Shown here piece after piece: positions 51,550 to 61,105 of a DNA stretch of 64,000 nucleotides. Each line of letters begins with the position of its first letter. Position 1 is the first letter of the stretch. Both the position numbers and the translations under genes were made by a program. The DNA is taken from positions 62,001 to 126,000 of the forward strand of contig CAYLKD010000001.1 of assembly GCA_964384345.1 (NCBI GenBank). Reading direction: 5' to 3'. The notes below the pieces were generated by a model. It was not told where the DNA came from, searched no databases, and worked only from the letters and a program-made list of their open reading frames with translations. The stretch comes from JASLCR01 sp964384345 (lineage in GTDB: Bacteria; Patescibacteriota; Saccharimonadia; Saccharimonadales; Saccharimonadaceae).

Positions 51550-53435
51550 TGCTGACCGGGAATCTTGAACTGACCCGGGTCATTGGAGACTGGTGCAGTT
51601 GGAGCAGGTATCTCAGGTAAAATATCACCTAACTGGTCTGGATGCTGCGGTGGGAAAACGGCAGCGTGCTCAATAGGATTTGCTGGCGGTGGAGGTGGCG
51701 GCAGCGTCGTAAAATCAGGCAAAGGCGGCAACGATGATTCATTGTCTTGGAAAGAATTGATTGCTGGTGCTGCAGGCGACGAATCTTCCGCTGCCGTAAA
51801 GACACTTGGCACTTGGAAACTCGAGGCGCTTCCGAGAGGAGTGATCGTTGGCTCACTCGGCACAGCTTCAAACGCCGCGGCAACAGCGTCACGAGCTTCT
51901 TCGTGTGGCTGGCGCGTTGCAGCATCGAGCTCAGCTAATGTCTGCGCATGCGACGGGGGGTTGATCGTACCGGCGTTCATCGTCGGAAGCGGTGGTAAAC
52001 TCGAAAAGTCCATTGCGGTTGGCGCCGATTGATTTGTCGTGGAAGCCCCAAACGCTGGATCACCAAACGTCGGTGGCTCTGAAACTTGTTCTGATCCATG
52101 ATGCAAGATCGTATGGTTTTGAGAGCTCATTTCTTCTCGTCGCTTTTCTTCTTCGGCTTCTTGAGCGGTTGCACTCAGTGTTCCGCCCATTGTAGGCTCA
52201 TAACTTGGCATTGGGATCTCATTGCTCGGCAGTGTGACTGGCGTTGGCATAATGGCTTCTACCGGTTCTCCAGCCTGCTCAGCCGCTTGTTCAACATCGG
52301 CACTTGCAGCGGCAAGGTCGTTTTGAAGGTCTGCAACTGAGGGCGTATTGACCACAGTAGCCGGAGCCACGGAATCAAGTTGCTCAGCAAGCGCATCTTC
52401 GGCTTCTTCGGTCGCTTCCTCAGCATTTTGCTGTTCGACTTGTTCCGATACTTGGTCAAGATCACCGCTAAATTCGTGAGAGATAGCTAGTGATCCATCA
52501 TTTGGGTTCTCTGCTGGCGTGTCTTGAGAAGATTCTTCATCAGCATTTTTCGTCGCTGTATTAGTACGGTCAAGTTTTGTTGAGGCACCTTCTGCAAGGT
52601 CCTTCGTACCGTCTCTGTGTTCTGAGCTATCACTTATCGCGTCATTGTCCGATACGGTACCACCACTTATCGCGTTTTCTTCTTGCAGTTTCGCTGCAAT
52701 CAGTTGCTGATTTGCGCCCGCAGCCATTAGTTGTGCAGCCATAGTCATAACTTTGCTTGTCGTGTGGTTATTGCTAAAACGATCGGTAGCAGCAACGATG
52801 CCGGTTAAGAGTGCGGTTGAGACTTGCTCATCGAGTAGTGGCTTATCAGTTTTAATAGCCTCCGACAGACTCACTAACATTTCGCTAATACTGCTAGCGG
52901 AAGGCTCACTCCAGTCAATTGAGCCAAGCTTACTGACTTGCTCGCCGCAACTAAATGTTGCGACCGTGGCATCATGCAAAATACGACCGTGAGCTTCGAG
53001 CGCGGTATCGAGGTTTGCTTCATCGCGTACACCAAGTGCCAGCACAAGCTCGACGTTGTAATCTCCTTGTGAAAAATCAAGATCATTTTGGGAAATCGTA
53101 GTACGGTATGGTGTAATGAAAATTTTGACAACATCACCTTCAACTTTGTAGCGAAGATGATCGGCTTTTTCTTTGTCGAGCGCTATTATAAAGTCCCGCA
53201 AAGAATCGACGGTGTGTTCGAACGTTTTTGTTGGCTCTAGGAATGAAATAGCAGGTGGAATGTCACCGCTTACTACAGCCGTGGCGTGCTTTTTGATATT
53301 ATTAAGCATGATAGTCAATCCGAGCGCCGCCGATAATTCGTCGACTGACGGATTAGTACTGACAGTCACCAAAATATTTGAGCTGTCTTTGATTCGCTCA
53401 ACGATTTGTTGCTTTGCGCCTGTAGCATCGTTCAT
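51546..53435 (-). CDS. Degenerate DHH-family protein with long disordered tail
   Basis: 629 residues. The first ~260 resemble a DHH phosphoesterase: NILVTVSTNPSVDELSAALGLTIML replaces the usual H-x-x-P-D-x-D start, and TGIVAATDRFSNNHTTSKVM matches the later helix, but the metal-binding Asp and His residues are missing. It is probably catalytically dead. Residues 270-629 are acidic and then proline-rich, with PPPPP near the end, and predicted disordered by composition. No signal peptide. Possible scaffold; function unknown. Confidence 0.6.
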   Translation of the reverse strand: MNDATGAKQQIVERIKDSSNILVTVSTNPSVDELSAALGLTIMLNNIKKHATAVVSGDIPPAISFLEPTKTFEHTVDSLRDFIIALDKEKADHLRYKVEGDVVKIFITPYRTTISQNDLDFSQGDYNVELVLALGVRDEANLDTALEAHGRILHDATVATFSCGEQVSKLGSIDWSEPSASSISEMLVSLSEAIKTDKPLLDEQVSTALLTGIVAATDRFSNNHTTSKVMTMAAQLMAAGANQQLIAAKLQEENAISGGTVSDNDAISDSSEHRDGTKDLAEGASTKLDRTNTATKNADEESSQDTPAENPNDGSLAISHEFSGDLDQVSEQVEQQNAEEATEEAEDALAEQLDSVAPATVVNTPSVADLQNDLAAASADVEQAAEQAGEPVEAIMPTPVTLPSNEIPMPSYEPTMGGTLSATAQEAEEEKRREEMSSQNHTILHHGSEQVSEPPTFGDPAFGASTTNQSAPTAMDFSSLPPLPTMNAGTINPPSHAQTLAELDAATRQPHEEARDAVAAAFEAVPSEPTITPLGSASSFQVPSVFTAAEDSSPAAPAINSFQDNESSLPPLPDFTTLPPPPPPANPIEHAAVFPPQHPDQLGDILPEIPAPTAPVSNDPGQFKIPGQH

Positions 53436-53540
53436 ATTTTTGTTGTTTCCTAGGGTTTTGATGTTTGCTTGAGTTTGACAACACTATACCATAAGTGTTT
53501 TACAGGCGTCAATGAAATTCATTTGGTTTACTCTCTCCCC

Positions 53541-53569
53541 TTTACAGATGCGCCCTTTTCCTCTATAAT
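53541..53569 (+). promoter_or_regulatory. Promoter of rpsT
   Basis: TTTACA (53541-53546), a 17-nt spacer and TATAAT (53564-53569). It gives a leader of about 38 nt before the GTG start. Confidence 0.75.
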
Positions 53570-53614
53570 TCACCCTTGATTGTATAAGTAATCTAAGAGA
53601 CAAAGGAAATATCA

Positions 53615-54001
53615 GTGCCAATCATCAAATCTGCCATAAAACGCGTTAAACAAGCTACCGTACGCCGAGAGCGTAATGTCGGTATCAAGCGCGATATCAA
53701 GCTTGCGATGAAAGAATTCCAAGCGAATCCATCTAGCGAAACGCTCAGTAAAGTTCACTCTGAACTCGACAAAGCTCTCAAAAAGAATTTGCTCGAGAAA
53801 AACACCGTTGCTCGCCGAAAATCTTCGGTTAGTAAAATGGCAAAAGAAGCCGGCGTCAAGCTCGCGGCGAGCAAAAAACCAGTCGCAAAAGCTGCTCCAA
53901 AAGCAACTGCTGCGAAAGGACCTGCTGCAAAAAAAGTTGTTACTGAAAAACCGGTTACCGCAAAGAAGCCAGCTGCAAAAAAACCTGCAGCGAAAAAATA
54001 A
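53615..54001 (+). CDS. rpsT: Ribosomal protein S20 with histone-H1-like tail
   Basis: 128 residues. The first ~85 are S20 (MPIIKSAIKRVKQATVRRERN, LDKALKKNLLEKNTVARRKSS). The last ~42 are a Lys/Ala/Pro-rich repeat (KPVAKAAPKA, PAAKKPAAKK) not found in normal S20. GTG start at 53615 with AAAGGAAA upstream. The tail resembles nucleoid-binding histone H1-like proteins, so it may bind RNA or DNA nonspecifically. A terminator follows. Confidence 0.92.
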   Translation: MPIIKSAIKRVKQATVRRERNVGIKRDIKLAMKEFQANPSSETLSKVHSELDKALKKNLLEKNTVARRKSSVSKMAKEAGVKLAASKKPVAKAAPKATAAKGPAAKKVVTEKPVTAKKPAAKKPAAKK

Positions 54002-54020
54002 TTACACAAATTGTTTTGAT

Positions 54021-54048
54021 AGCTCGCCCTACTGGCGAGCTATTTTTT
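54021..54048 (+). terminator. Terminator of rpsT
   Basis: AGCTCGCC/GGCGAGCT hairpin with TATTTTTT, overlapping the 3' end of the convergent holA gene. Confidence 0.85.
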
Positions 54049-54940
54049 GTAAAAAACTAGCAACAATGAGCCATGGATCGATCGCAATTGATTTCATTTG
54101 CACATCTGTCGCAGCTGCATCTTGTAGCATAGAACGGATTTGAGACATACTCATGCGTGCTGCATATGGCTCTAATTTAGCTAGCACATACGGCGATGCA
54201 GCAATATCACGTGCAACGTTTTGCGTCGAGGCTCCGCCTGACGCTACGAGTGCACTGAGTTGCAAAAGCTGAGAACTCAGTAACCCAAAAACGCGAAATG
54301 GATCTTGGGAGCTCGTCACCTGCGCCAGCTGCTGCTCAAGTGCTGTCATATCACCGCGAAGCGCTGTTTCAAACAGTGCAAATACATTGTCGTCAGGCGC
54401 CGCGTCAATAACAGTCGAGATGATTGATTCATCGATGGGACCAGCAAGTGATAATTTTTCGATTGCATGATGCAGCTGCCACTGATCAACTCCAACTCGT
54501 TGCACTACGAGCGCCGACTGTTTCTCGGTCAAGCTAACACCTTTACTCGCTGCGTACTCACTCACCCATGTGACAGCTTCGCGGATATTATAGGTTGTCC
54601 ACGGTGTAAATTCCTGGATGGTAGCGATTGTACGCAGTGCCTTATAGCCGCGACTGCGTTTATCAAGCGTCGGTTCAATCAATACTATCGTAGTATCATC
54701 AGATACAGTATCTATTTTGTCTGCAAGGGTATCCCAGAGTGGCTTATTCTCTGACAACTGGCGAATGATTACAAACCGTCGACTGGCAAATAAGGTCTGC
54801 CCGTTAAGAATATCAGCTAAACCTGCAGCGTCCAGATGATCGCCGTCAACTCGTTCCACATCGCCATCAAATTCCGCGATAAGCGTCGTCACAGCTTGGC
54901 TGCGCATGAAATCATTCTCGCCCGTCAATACTCGTATCAT
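54029..54940 (-). CDS. holA: DNA polymerase III delta subunit
   Basis: Clamp-loader subunit that opens the sliding clamp. 303 residues. It begins MIRVLTGENDFMRSQAV. Further blocks are FASRRFVIIRQLSENKPLWDTL, VVQRVGVDQWQLHHAIEKLSL and the C-terminal LLSSQLLQLSALVASG, all typical of HolA. It lies 6 bases after the mutM stop on the same strand and is probably co-transcribed with it. Confidence 0.92.
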   Translation of the reverse strand: MIRVLTGENDFMRSQAVTTLIAEFDGDVERVDGDHLDAAGLADILNGQTLFASRRFVIIRQLSENKPLWDTLADKIDTVSDDTTIVLIEPTLDKRSRGYKALRTIATIQEFTPWTTYNIREAVTWVSEYAASKGVSLTEKQSALVVQRVGVDQWQLHHAIEKLSLAGPIDESIISTVIDAAPDDNVFALFETALRGDMTALEQQLAQVTSSQDPFRVFGLLSSQLLQLSALVASGGASTQNVARDIAASPYVLAKLEPYAARMSMSQIRSMLQDAAATDVQMKSIAIDPWLIVASFLQKIARQ

Positions 54941-54946
54941 CTCGTA

Positions 54947-55816
54947 CTATTGTACCTGACAGACAGGACAAATATGCGTACCCCGACCTGCTACACGTAG
55001 TTTCTCGATCACTACCTCTTCATGACGTGGACAGGTCAATCCTTCTCGGCGGAAGACTCGTGCGAAATCGATATAACTACCTCGCTTCCCTTCTGCATTC
55101 ACATAATTTCGATCAGTAGAGCCGCCTTTTTCGATAGAAAGCGTCAATACGTATTTCAGTTCTTGAAGAAGAGTTGCAAGTTGCGCATCAGTGACATCAC
55201 GTACTCTCGTCGCTGGGTGGATTTTCGCTCCCCACAACCCTTCATCGGCGTAAATATTGCCGATGCCTGCGAGTACTGTTTGATCAAGAATTGCTGCTTT
55301 TATCGTCGTGCCGTTACGGCGCCGAACGCGTTCGGTGAAGATTGTCGCAGTAAAGCTATCTTCGAGTGGTTCGGGCCCCACCTTCTTCATAAAATCTATC
55401 ATTGGTATTTCTATGGTTGGATATAGTTTCATCCAGCCAAATTTACGTTGATCGTTGAAATACATATGAGACGTATCACTAAATTCGATTGTTACCCGCG
55501 TCGAACGATCTGGCAGCTCGCCAATGAGTGAATCGTTTGGATGACCCGCTCCAAAAACTTGCTGACCACGATAGACAATTTGGCCTGTCATTTTTAGATG
55601 AATCACTAAACTGTACTTACTCGATAAATCAATCATCAGAACTTTTGCACGTCGGCGCACGTCTATGATTGAAGCTCCTATCAAAAATTGGTCAACGTCG
55701 CTTGGCGCGTTGGGGAAACTTTTTTGCGTATCAAAACGAACGGATGCTACCGTTTTTGAGACAATAAGATCCAGTAAACCACGGCGCACCGTTTCTACTT
55801 CAGGAAGTTCAGGCAT
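54947..55816 (-). CDS. mutM: Formamidopyrimidine-DNA glycosylase
   Basis: Removes oxidised purines from DNA and cleaves the strand. The N-terminus MPELPEVETVRRGL gives the catalytic Pro2/Glu3. LVIHLKMTGQIVY, YFNDQRKFGWMKLY and GIGNIYADEGLWGAKIHP complete the signature. The C-terminal zinc finger reads CPRH...CPVC, so one usual Cys is His. 289 residues. TATACT lies exactly 6 nt before the ATG: leaderless. It heads the mutM-holA unit. Confidence 0.95.
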   Translation of the reverse strand: MPELPEVETVRRGLLDLIVSKTVASVRFDTQKSFPNAPSDVDQFLIGASIIDVRRRAKVLMIDLSSKYSLVIHLKMTGQIVYRGQQVFGAGHPNDSLIGELPDRSTRVTIEFSDTSHMYFNDQRKFGWMKLYPTIEIPMIDFMKKVGPEPLEDSFTATIFTERVRRRNGTTIKAAILDQTVLAGIGNIYADEGLWGAKIHPATRVRDVTDAQLATLLQELKYVLTLSIEKGGSTDRNYVNAEGKRGSYIDFARVFRREGLTCPRHEEVVIEKLRVAGRGTHICPVCQVQ

Positions 55817-55849
55817 AGTACTAGTATACCGTTTCTATCAGCCTAAAGA

Positions 55850-58444
55850 CTAGCGAACAAGTGCAACTCTATAACCACCCGAATCGCATGATATCAATGC
55901 ACGAGGTCGGCCGAATTGATCTATGGTTAGCTGTAAGTCATTTGCTGCAGTAATAACACTCTTTAAGTTCGGATCAGTCTGTTCATGCCAGACTACAGAA
56001 GACGCTGGACTAGAGAAGGCATTCGTTGACCACCAAACACCAGCTGTAACGCCAGACAAAGCATTACGCATAATCATGACCGCATCAGCTTGTGAGCCGT
56101 TACTATAATTTTGACTTGCAGCAGGACCAGGTGCACTTCCCCAATTTATGGCGTTACCATTACCATCTTTTGAGGTATAGAGTAATTCAATTACCGGAGA
56201 TGCAGATTTAGCGTCGTTAATTCGAACGGGACCATTATCACTTTGATATATTAGTCTATCGAGATTTGTCGAGTCTTGGATAAGGGATGATGCCGCATCG
56301 ACAATAGAGCTGGCATACGGATTAATAGGCGGTGTGAATACTGTTGGCGCTCCAGGGATAGTCGACCACGTAACTCCATAGTCAGATGATCGCATGATAG
56401 CACCCCCGGGTGTAGTTGCATAAATCCACCCTTTTCGCCCATCAGGTCCTCCGGTTGCATTAACCCCGAGCGATCCAACAACAAATCGAACTCGAGATTG
56501 TTGATTGAAACCCGTAACTCCATTACATGCAGTCCAATCAACAACAAGATTGTTATTTAATGATGTATCAGCTGTAAATAGTCCGTTTGGTACATTTGGG
56601 AATCTTCCTACTCCTATGAAGAGGCCACCGGGCGCAATAGTTGCACCGCCACTGTTATATTGCTGGCTGCGAGAATATAGCATGACAAAATCATTAGCGT
56701 TTGCCGCTGCCCACGGACCAGATATATAATTTGCGGGTAGGAAAAAACCTGTAACCCCCACTACGCGCCCACTTCCGCCAGGTGGCTGTCCCGACGCACC
56801 ACTGGACGGAAACATGTGCCAAGGGTTAGTGCCACTCGGGTCAGTATACGTTGCATACCCTAGCGAGCCACTGCTATCGGCTAGGATATTATTACCACAT
56901 CCAAGCATCATCACACCGTGGTCGCGCTCACCTTGCATGGCAAAAATACCATGCGCACCAGCAACAGAAACTTGTTTTGGCATACGATTATACATGTAGT
57001 CATCAGTTGAATTTTGTCGTCGCCACCACAACACATCCCAGTCGGTATCTCCGCCATATAGTACATTTCGCACAGGATCTTTACCGATTGAGTGGCCTTG
57101 ACTACCATTTATTCCAAAACTGAAAATGCGTAATTGCCCAACAGTTCCTTTCGAAGAACTTGTCGTATTGATATCTGCGCCCCAAATGCACGTACGCCCA
57201 AAGCACAAGAACCGGTCGGTATTCGGTGCAATGTTGGGTATATACATAAATGTGCCGATATCAAATGTAGCACCGTTTGGACGAAATTGAGGGTTTACTT
57301 GCAGAGCATAATGAATGTCGCCTGAATTATCACCTACCACATTCATCAAAAAGCCTGTATCAATAGCTTGCCAAGTCTTACCGCCATCTATAGTACGGTA
57401 CATATGATTTGCCATTGACACGTCAGCTGCTGGAGATAAACCCGCATAGACTACCGCAGGGCCACTAGCCATCTTTTTTACACATATTCCGCCTACCAAT
57501 GATGTATTAGGAAATGTACCCCCAGTCCCGTCCCCATTCCAGTCATCGCATCCAGCTGTCAGTGGCCGGTTAGCTGGATAGCGTAAAATACCATTTTCGG
57601 TACCTGCGTATACAACGGTTATTCCATCCTCAACTGTTGCTACAATACGATCAACTCGACCTGGCGTAATGCGGCTTGTATTCGTTGAATTATCAATCCT
57701 TTTTAAATTAGTAATTGATGAATAACCATCAGCTCCCCACGTAACTTTATATAGCCCAGGAAGGGTTGGCACCCCATTCCAAGTTTCTCGAACCGCAATA
57801 TATGTCACTAATGGGTCTTGTGGGTCAGCAGCAATCGAAGAACAAACACAATTTGGTAATACCGATGCTCCTACTGTAGGAGCACTGAGCGCGCCATTGT
57901 CGAGTAAGGCTGTTACACCGTTCGCCGATCCGACACGAATAATTTCCGATGAGCTAACATTCACTGCGTGAATAGTATTACCTACTGCACGAGGGTGGTT
58001 GCCGGTAACGTTTCCAAATATTGACCCATTCACCATCGCTTGTTTCCAATTATGACCACCGTCTTGTGAGAGACATAATCCACCTGTGACACCGCTAGGA
58101 TTAGAACCAATGCCAAACTGCATATAAAGCCGTTTATCTACGCTTGGTGAGTATGCTACACCAATGCCATGTATCTGAGTGGTCAGTCCACCGTTAGATG
58201 GCTCCCATACGTCGCCAGCTATTCCACCAATACTAGCGTCCGACACGTTCCATCCAAATACATCACCACCAGTTATTACAGCGGTCTTGTCCGTTTGCGC
58301 CGGTTTGTCCCAAGCTGTATCAGCACAGTTACTAAATCCACCCGCCCATGCAGATGATGCAACAAATGAAAAATCTAAAGAATCTAAGTTAATACCTAGT
58401 CCAACTCTTGCTGCTCTAGCTAATTTTCGAGCTGCGATACTCAT
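55850..58444 (-). CDS. Large Asp-box beta-propeller protein (GH74/sortilin-like)
   Basis: 864 residues, with repeated Asp-boxes of the S-x-D-x-G-x-x-W type: LSQDGGHNWKQ, RTIDGGKTWQA, RSSDYGVTWST. These mark BNR/sialidase-like or GH74-like beta-propellers. No catalytic residues can be assigned. Glycan binding or adhesion is as likely as hydrolysis. The N-terminus (SIAARKLARAARVGLGINL) lacks a clear hydrophobic signal peptide, which is odd for such a fold. TATAAT is 8 nt before the ATG. It stands beside the kelch-type giant gene. Confidence 0.7.
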   Translation of the reverse strand: MSIAARKLARAARVGLGINLDSLDFSFVASSAWAGGFSNCADTAWDKPAQTDKTAVITGGDVFGWNVSDASIGGIAGDVWEPSNGGLTTQIHGIGVAYSPSVDKRLYMQFGIGSNPSGVTGGLCLSQDGGHNWKQAMVNGSIFGNVTGNHPRAVGNTIHAVNVSSSEIIRVGSANGVTALLDNGALSAPTVGASVLPNCVCSSIAADPQDPLVTYIAVRETWNGVPTLPGLYKVTWGADGYSSITNLKRIDNSTNTSRITPGRVDRIVATVEDGITVVYAGTENGILRYPANRPLTAGCDDWNGDGTGGTFPNTSLVGGICVKKMASGPAVVYAGLSPAADVSMANHMYRTIDGGKTWQAIDTGFLMNVVGDNSGDIHYALQVNPQFRPNGATFDIGTFMYIPNIAPNTDRFLCFGRTCIWGADINTTSSSKGTVGQLRIFSFGINGSQGHSIGKDPVRNVLYGGDTDWDVLWWRRQNSTDDYMYNRMPKQVSVAGAHGIFAMQGERDHGVMMLGCGNNILADSSGSLGYATYTDPSGTNPWHMFPSSGASGQPPGGSGRVVGVTGFFLPANYISGPWAAANANDFVMLYSRSQQYNSGGATIAPGGLFIGVGRFPNVPNGLFTADTSLNNNLVVDWTACNGVTGFNQQSRVRFVVGSLGVNATGGPDGRKGWIYATTPGGAIMRSSDYGVTWSTIPGAPTVFTPPINPYASSIVDAASSLIQDSTNLDRLIYQSDNGPVRINDAKSASPVIELLYTSKDGNGNAINWGSAPGPAASQNYSNGSQADAVMIMRNALSGVTAGVWWSTNAFSSPASSVVWHEQTDPNLKSVITAANDLQLTIDQFGRPRALISCDSGGYRVALVR

Positions 58445-58510
58445 TATGTTTAATTATAAGCTATAAAGTTAAGAGTGGTGTGTTTCGTATCTATGAAATA
58501 TATCATTTTA

Positions 58511-61105
58511 CTAAGGTCTACAGGTATCTAATGCACTAAGATTTCCTTGCTGAAGGGTCTGTCCGCCCCTCAATCGTATATTGGGAGCCGGATGCGCAGC
58601 GCTATAGCTAACTGTGATATCTTGCACTTGTTTAACATTATCACTTATGTCTGGAAATGAACCGTCTGTGGAACCATCAAGCGTAACATATAGCCAAATA
58701 AACTGCGTATTAGTCACGTTACCAGCACACCCTCCTGATCCACTGACTTGTATACCTGGGTTAAGTGGTCCGAAGATGCCATTTGAACCTGCTGCTCGAT
58801 ACATGAAATCGGCAACTGGCTGGTTCAATAGGCCATTAAACGTGAGCTGAGTTACATTACTTGCGGTACCAAGATCAATGAGCTTGCTATAGTGGCTAAC
58901 TCGCGATATCACATTCAGTAGTGCATATTGAGTATTATTAGTAACACTTGTAGCGCCAGCACCACCTGTCACGTATATATATCCGTTTGCAATTACCGTT
59001 GCTGCGTTAAAGCGTTTCACCGTCCCACCGACATCCGCCGTTTGCTGCCAGCCTCCTATTCCCCCACCGCTCAAAAGTGGGGCATACTGAACATCGTTAT
59101 AAAATGTTCCATTAAATCCACCTACAATATAAACATATCCATTAGAGATACTTAGGCTTAACCCAGATCGAGGACCAACAAAGTTTTGCGAGGACTTCCA
59201 TGTACCGACAGTACCATCACTATTTATAGGTGCATACTGTGTATCGTTAAGATAGTTATTCGTGCCCGTTCCTATGCCGCCGAGGATGTACAAGTAGCCG
59301 CCGGAGGCAAACGCCGCACCGTTGCTTCGAGCTATCGTTATTGATGTTGTTGGAGTCCACGAGCCGAGCGTTCCGTCGCTATTAATCGGCGCAAAATACA
59401 CATCAGCTAAATAACCACTGTTATTTCCGCCAAGTATATACATATAGTTATTGTAAGCAACTGCGCTTTCTTTAAAATTTGCTTTAGGCAAGTTAGTTGT
59501 TGCCGCCCAAGGTCCCAAAGTGCCATCTACGTTCATTTTGGCATATTGAACAGTGTTACGAACACCGCCACCGCCAACATTATCATACCCACCGAGCATG
59601 TATAGATACCCATTGTATGCGGTAGCTGCAAACTGAGCATTTACAAAACTTAACGACGTAGTTGATGCCCATGTGCCAACTGAGCCATCATCATTAATTT
59701 TTGCGTACTGCACATCACCATAGACTACAGTGCTATTTTTATCATTACCTCCAAAAACATACAGATAGCCATTTGCTGCAACTGCTCCATGATTAGCGCG
59801 TGCAGTAGTAAAACTAGACCCTGCTTGCCACGCTCCTGGAGCACCACTACCTCCGTTGTTAATCGCTGTATAATAAGATGTGATCGAACGTACACCTGAG
59901 GCAGTACCACCGAGGCTATAAATATACCCGTTATAGGTCGTTACGGCTTGGTTTTTTAAAGTTTCGGGTAGACTTGTATTGTATTGCCACGCTGCCATCG
60001 TGCCATTCGTGTTTAACTTTGTATACTCTACTGTATTTGTGTCAGTGGTATTAGCACTATTTGTGTTACCACCTATGGCGAACATATAGCCATTCTGATA
60101 GACAGTCGTCGAACGAGCACGCCCAGTAGCAAGGCTAGAAGTATACGCAAATGATCCTAACGATGCATTTGCGTTAATACGTGCATATTCAACCGTCGTA
60201 AGTGGTACAGAAGATCCATCAGCGCCACCAATTGCATAAATATAACCGTTTACGGCTATGAGTTGAGTGTACGTTCGGGCTGTCTGCAGAGCAGTCGTAA
60301 TAACCGTCCAACTACCGAGTGTATAGTCACTGTTTATTGGAGCATATTGAATTGTTGCTGATGCTGCCCCTCCGTTACCGACCATATAAATATATCCGTT
60401 GTAGCGAGTAGCCGACTGATTGCCTATTTGATTTGGCAGTGCAGTCGTTGTCTGCCACGTGTTGAGCGTACCGTTACTATTGATGGTAGTGTACTGAACT
60501 GTGGTTTGAGCACCAGATGATGCAGCCGGATACCCACCCAAGACGTATATCACGTTATTGTACAAAACTAGTCCGAACCCTCCAGTTGCTGCAAACAATG
60601 AGGTTGTGGCTGCCCATGATCCTAGTGTCCCATCAGCGTTGATAGGAGCGTAGATCACTTTGTTATCGTAATCACCTGCCGTCTGAGTAAAGCCACCAAT
60701 TTGATAAATATATCCGTTATAGGCGACACTACCAGCGTTTGTTGTTCTCCTCGGGAATGTCGAGCTTACGGTACCGGGCGGGTTAGTTGTAGTATTCCAT
60801 GTCGATGTAGTGCCAGCTGGATCAATTTTAGCGTATTGTACATCACCGTAATATGTTGGAGTCGACGTCTGACCGCCCATAATGTACAAATAGCCATTGT
60901 AGGCGACGGAACCCATATCAAACCTTCCAGCTGAGAGAGATGCAGTCGCAATCCATGTCCCAAGTGAGCCATTGGCATTGATCTGGGCATACTGCGTGTC
61001 AGACCAATCATTAGTAGCCCTGTTACCTCCTGTAATATACAAGTAGCCATTGTATACCATGACACCCAGATACGCCCGACTATTGGTAAAGCTTGCTGTT
61101 GCCAT
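58511..61105 (-). CDS. Kelch-type beta-propeller protein, C-terminal part (after frameshift)
   Basis: This frame is the continuation of the gene starting at 62880. It holds about fifteen repeats of the pattern YNGYLYxxGG plus DVQYAxINxDGSxGxW. The C-terminus is a beta-rich domain with ASNVTQLTFNGLLNQPVAD. The listed ATG (61105) is an internal Met after the frameshift at about 61131, where one base is missing. With that base restored the gene would encode roughly 1456 residues. It is probably not translated on its own, as no ribosome site precedes 61105. Confidence 0.7.
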   Translation of the reverse strand: MATASFTNSRAYLGVMVYNGYLYITGGNRATNDWSDTQYAQINANGSLGTWIATASLSAGRFDMGSVAYNGYLYIMGGQTSTPTYYGDVQYAKIDPAGTTSTWNTTTNPPGTVSSTFPRRTTNAGSVAYNGYIYQIGGFTQTAGDYDNKVIYAPINADGTLGSWAATTSLFAATGGFGLVLYNNVIYVLGGYPAASSGAQTTVQYTTINSNGTLNTWQTTTALPNQIGNQSATRYNGYIYMVGNGGAASATIQYAPINSDYTLGSWTVITTALQTARTYTQLIAVNGYIYAIGGADGSSVPLTTVEYARINANASLGSFAYTSSLATGRARSTTVYQNGYMFAIGGNTNSANTTDTNTVEYTKLNTNGTMAAWQYNTSLPETLKNQAVTTYNGYIYSLGGTASGVRSITSYYTAINNGGSGAPGAWQAGSSFTTARANHGAVAANGYLYVFGGNDKNSTVVYGDVQYAKINDDGSVGTWASTTSLSFVNAQFAATAYNGYLYMLGGYDNVGGGGVRNTVQYAKMNVDGTLGPWAATTNLPKANFKESAVAYNNYMYILGGNNSGYLADVYFAPINSDGTLGSWTPTTSITIARSNGAAFASGGYLYILGGIGTGTNNYLNDTQYAPINSDGTVGTWKSSQNFVGPRSGLSLSISNGYVYIVGGFNGTFYNDVQYAPLLSGGGIGGWQQTADVGGTVKRFNAATVIANGYIYVTGGAGATSVTNNTQYALLNVISRVSHYSKLIDLGTASNVTQLTFNGLLNQPVADFMYRAAGSNGIFGPLNPGIQVSGSGGCAGNVTNTQFIWLYVTLDGSTDGSFPDISDNVKQVQDITVSYSAAHPAPNIRLRGGQTLQQGNLSALDTCRP

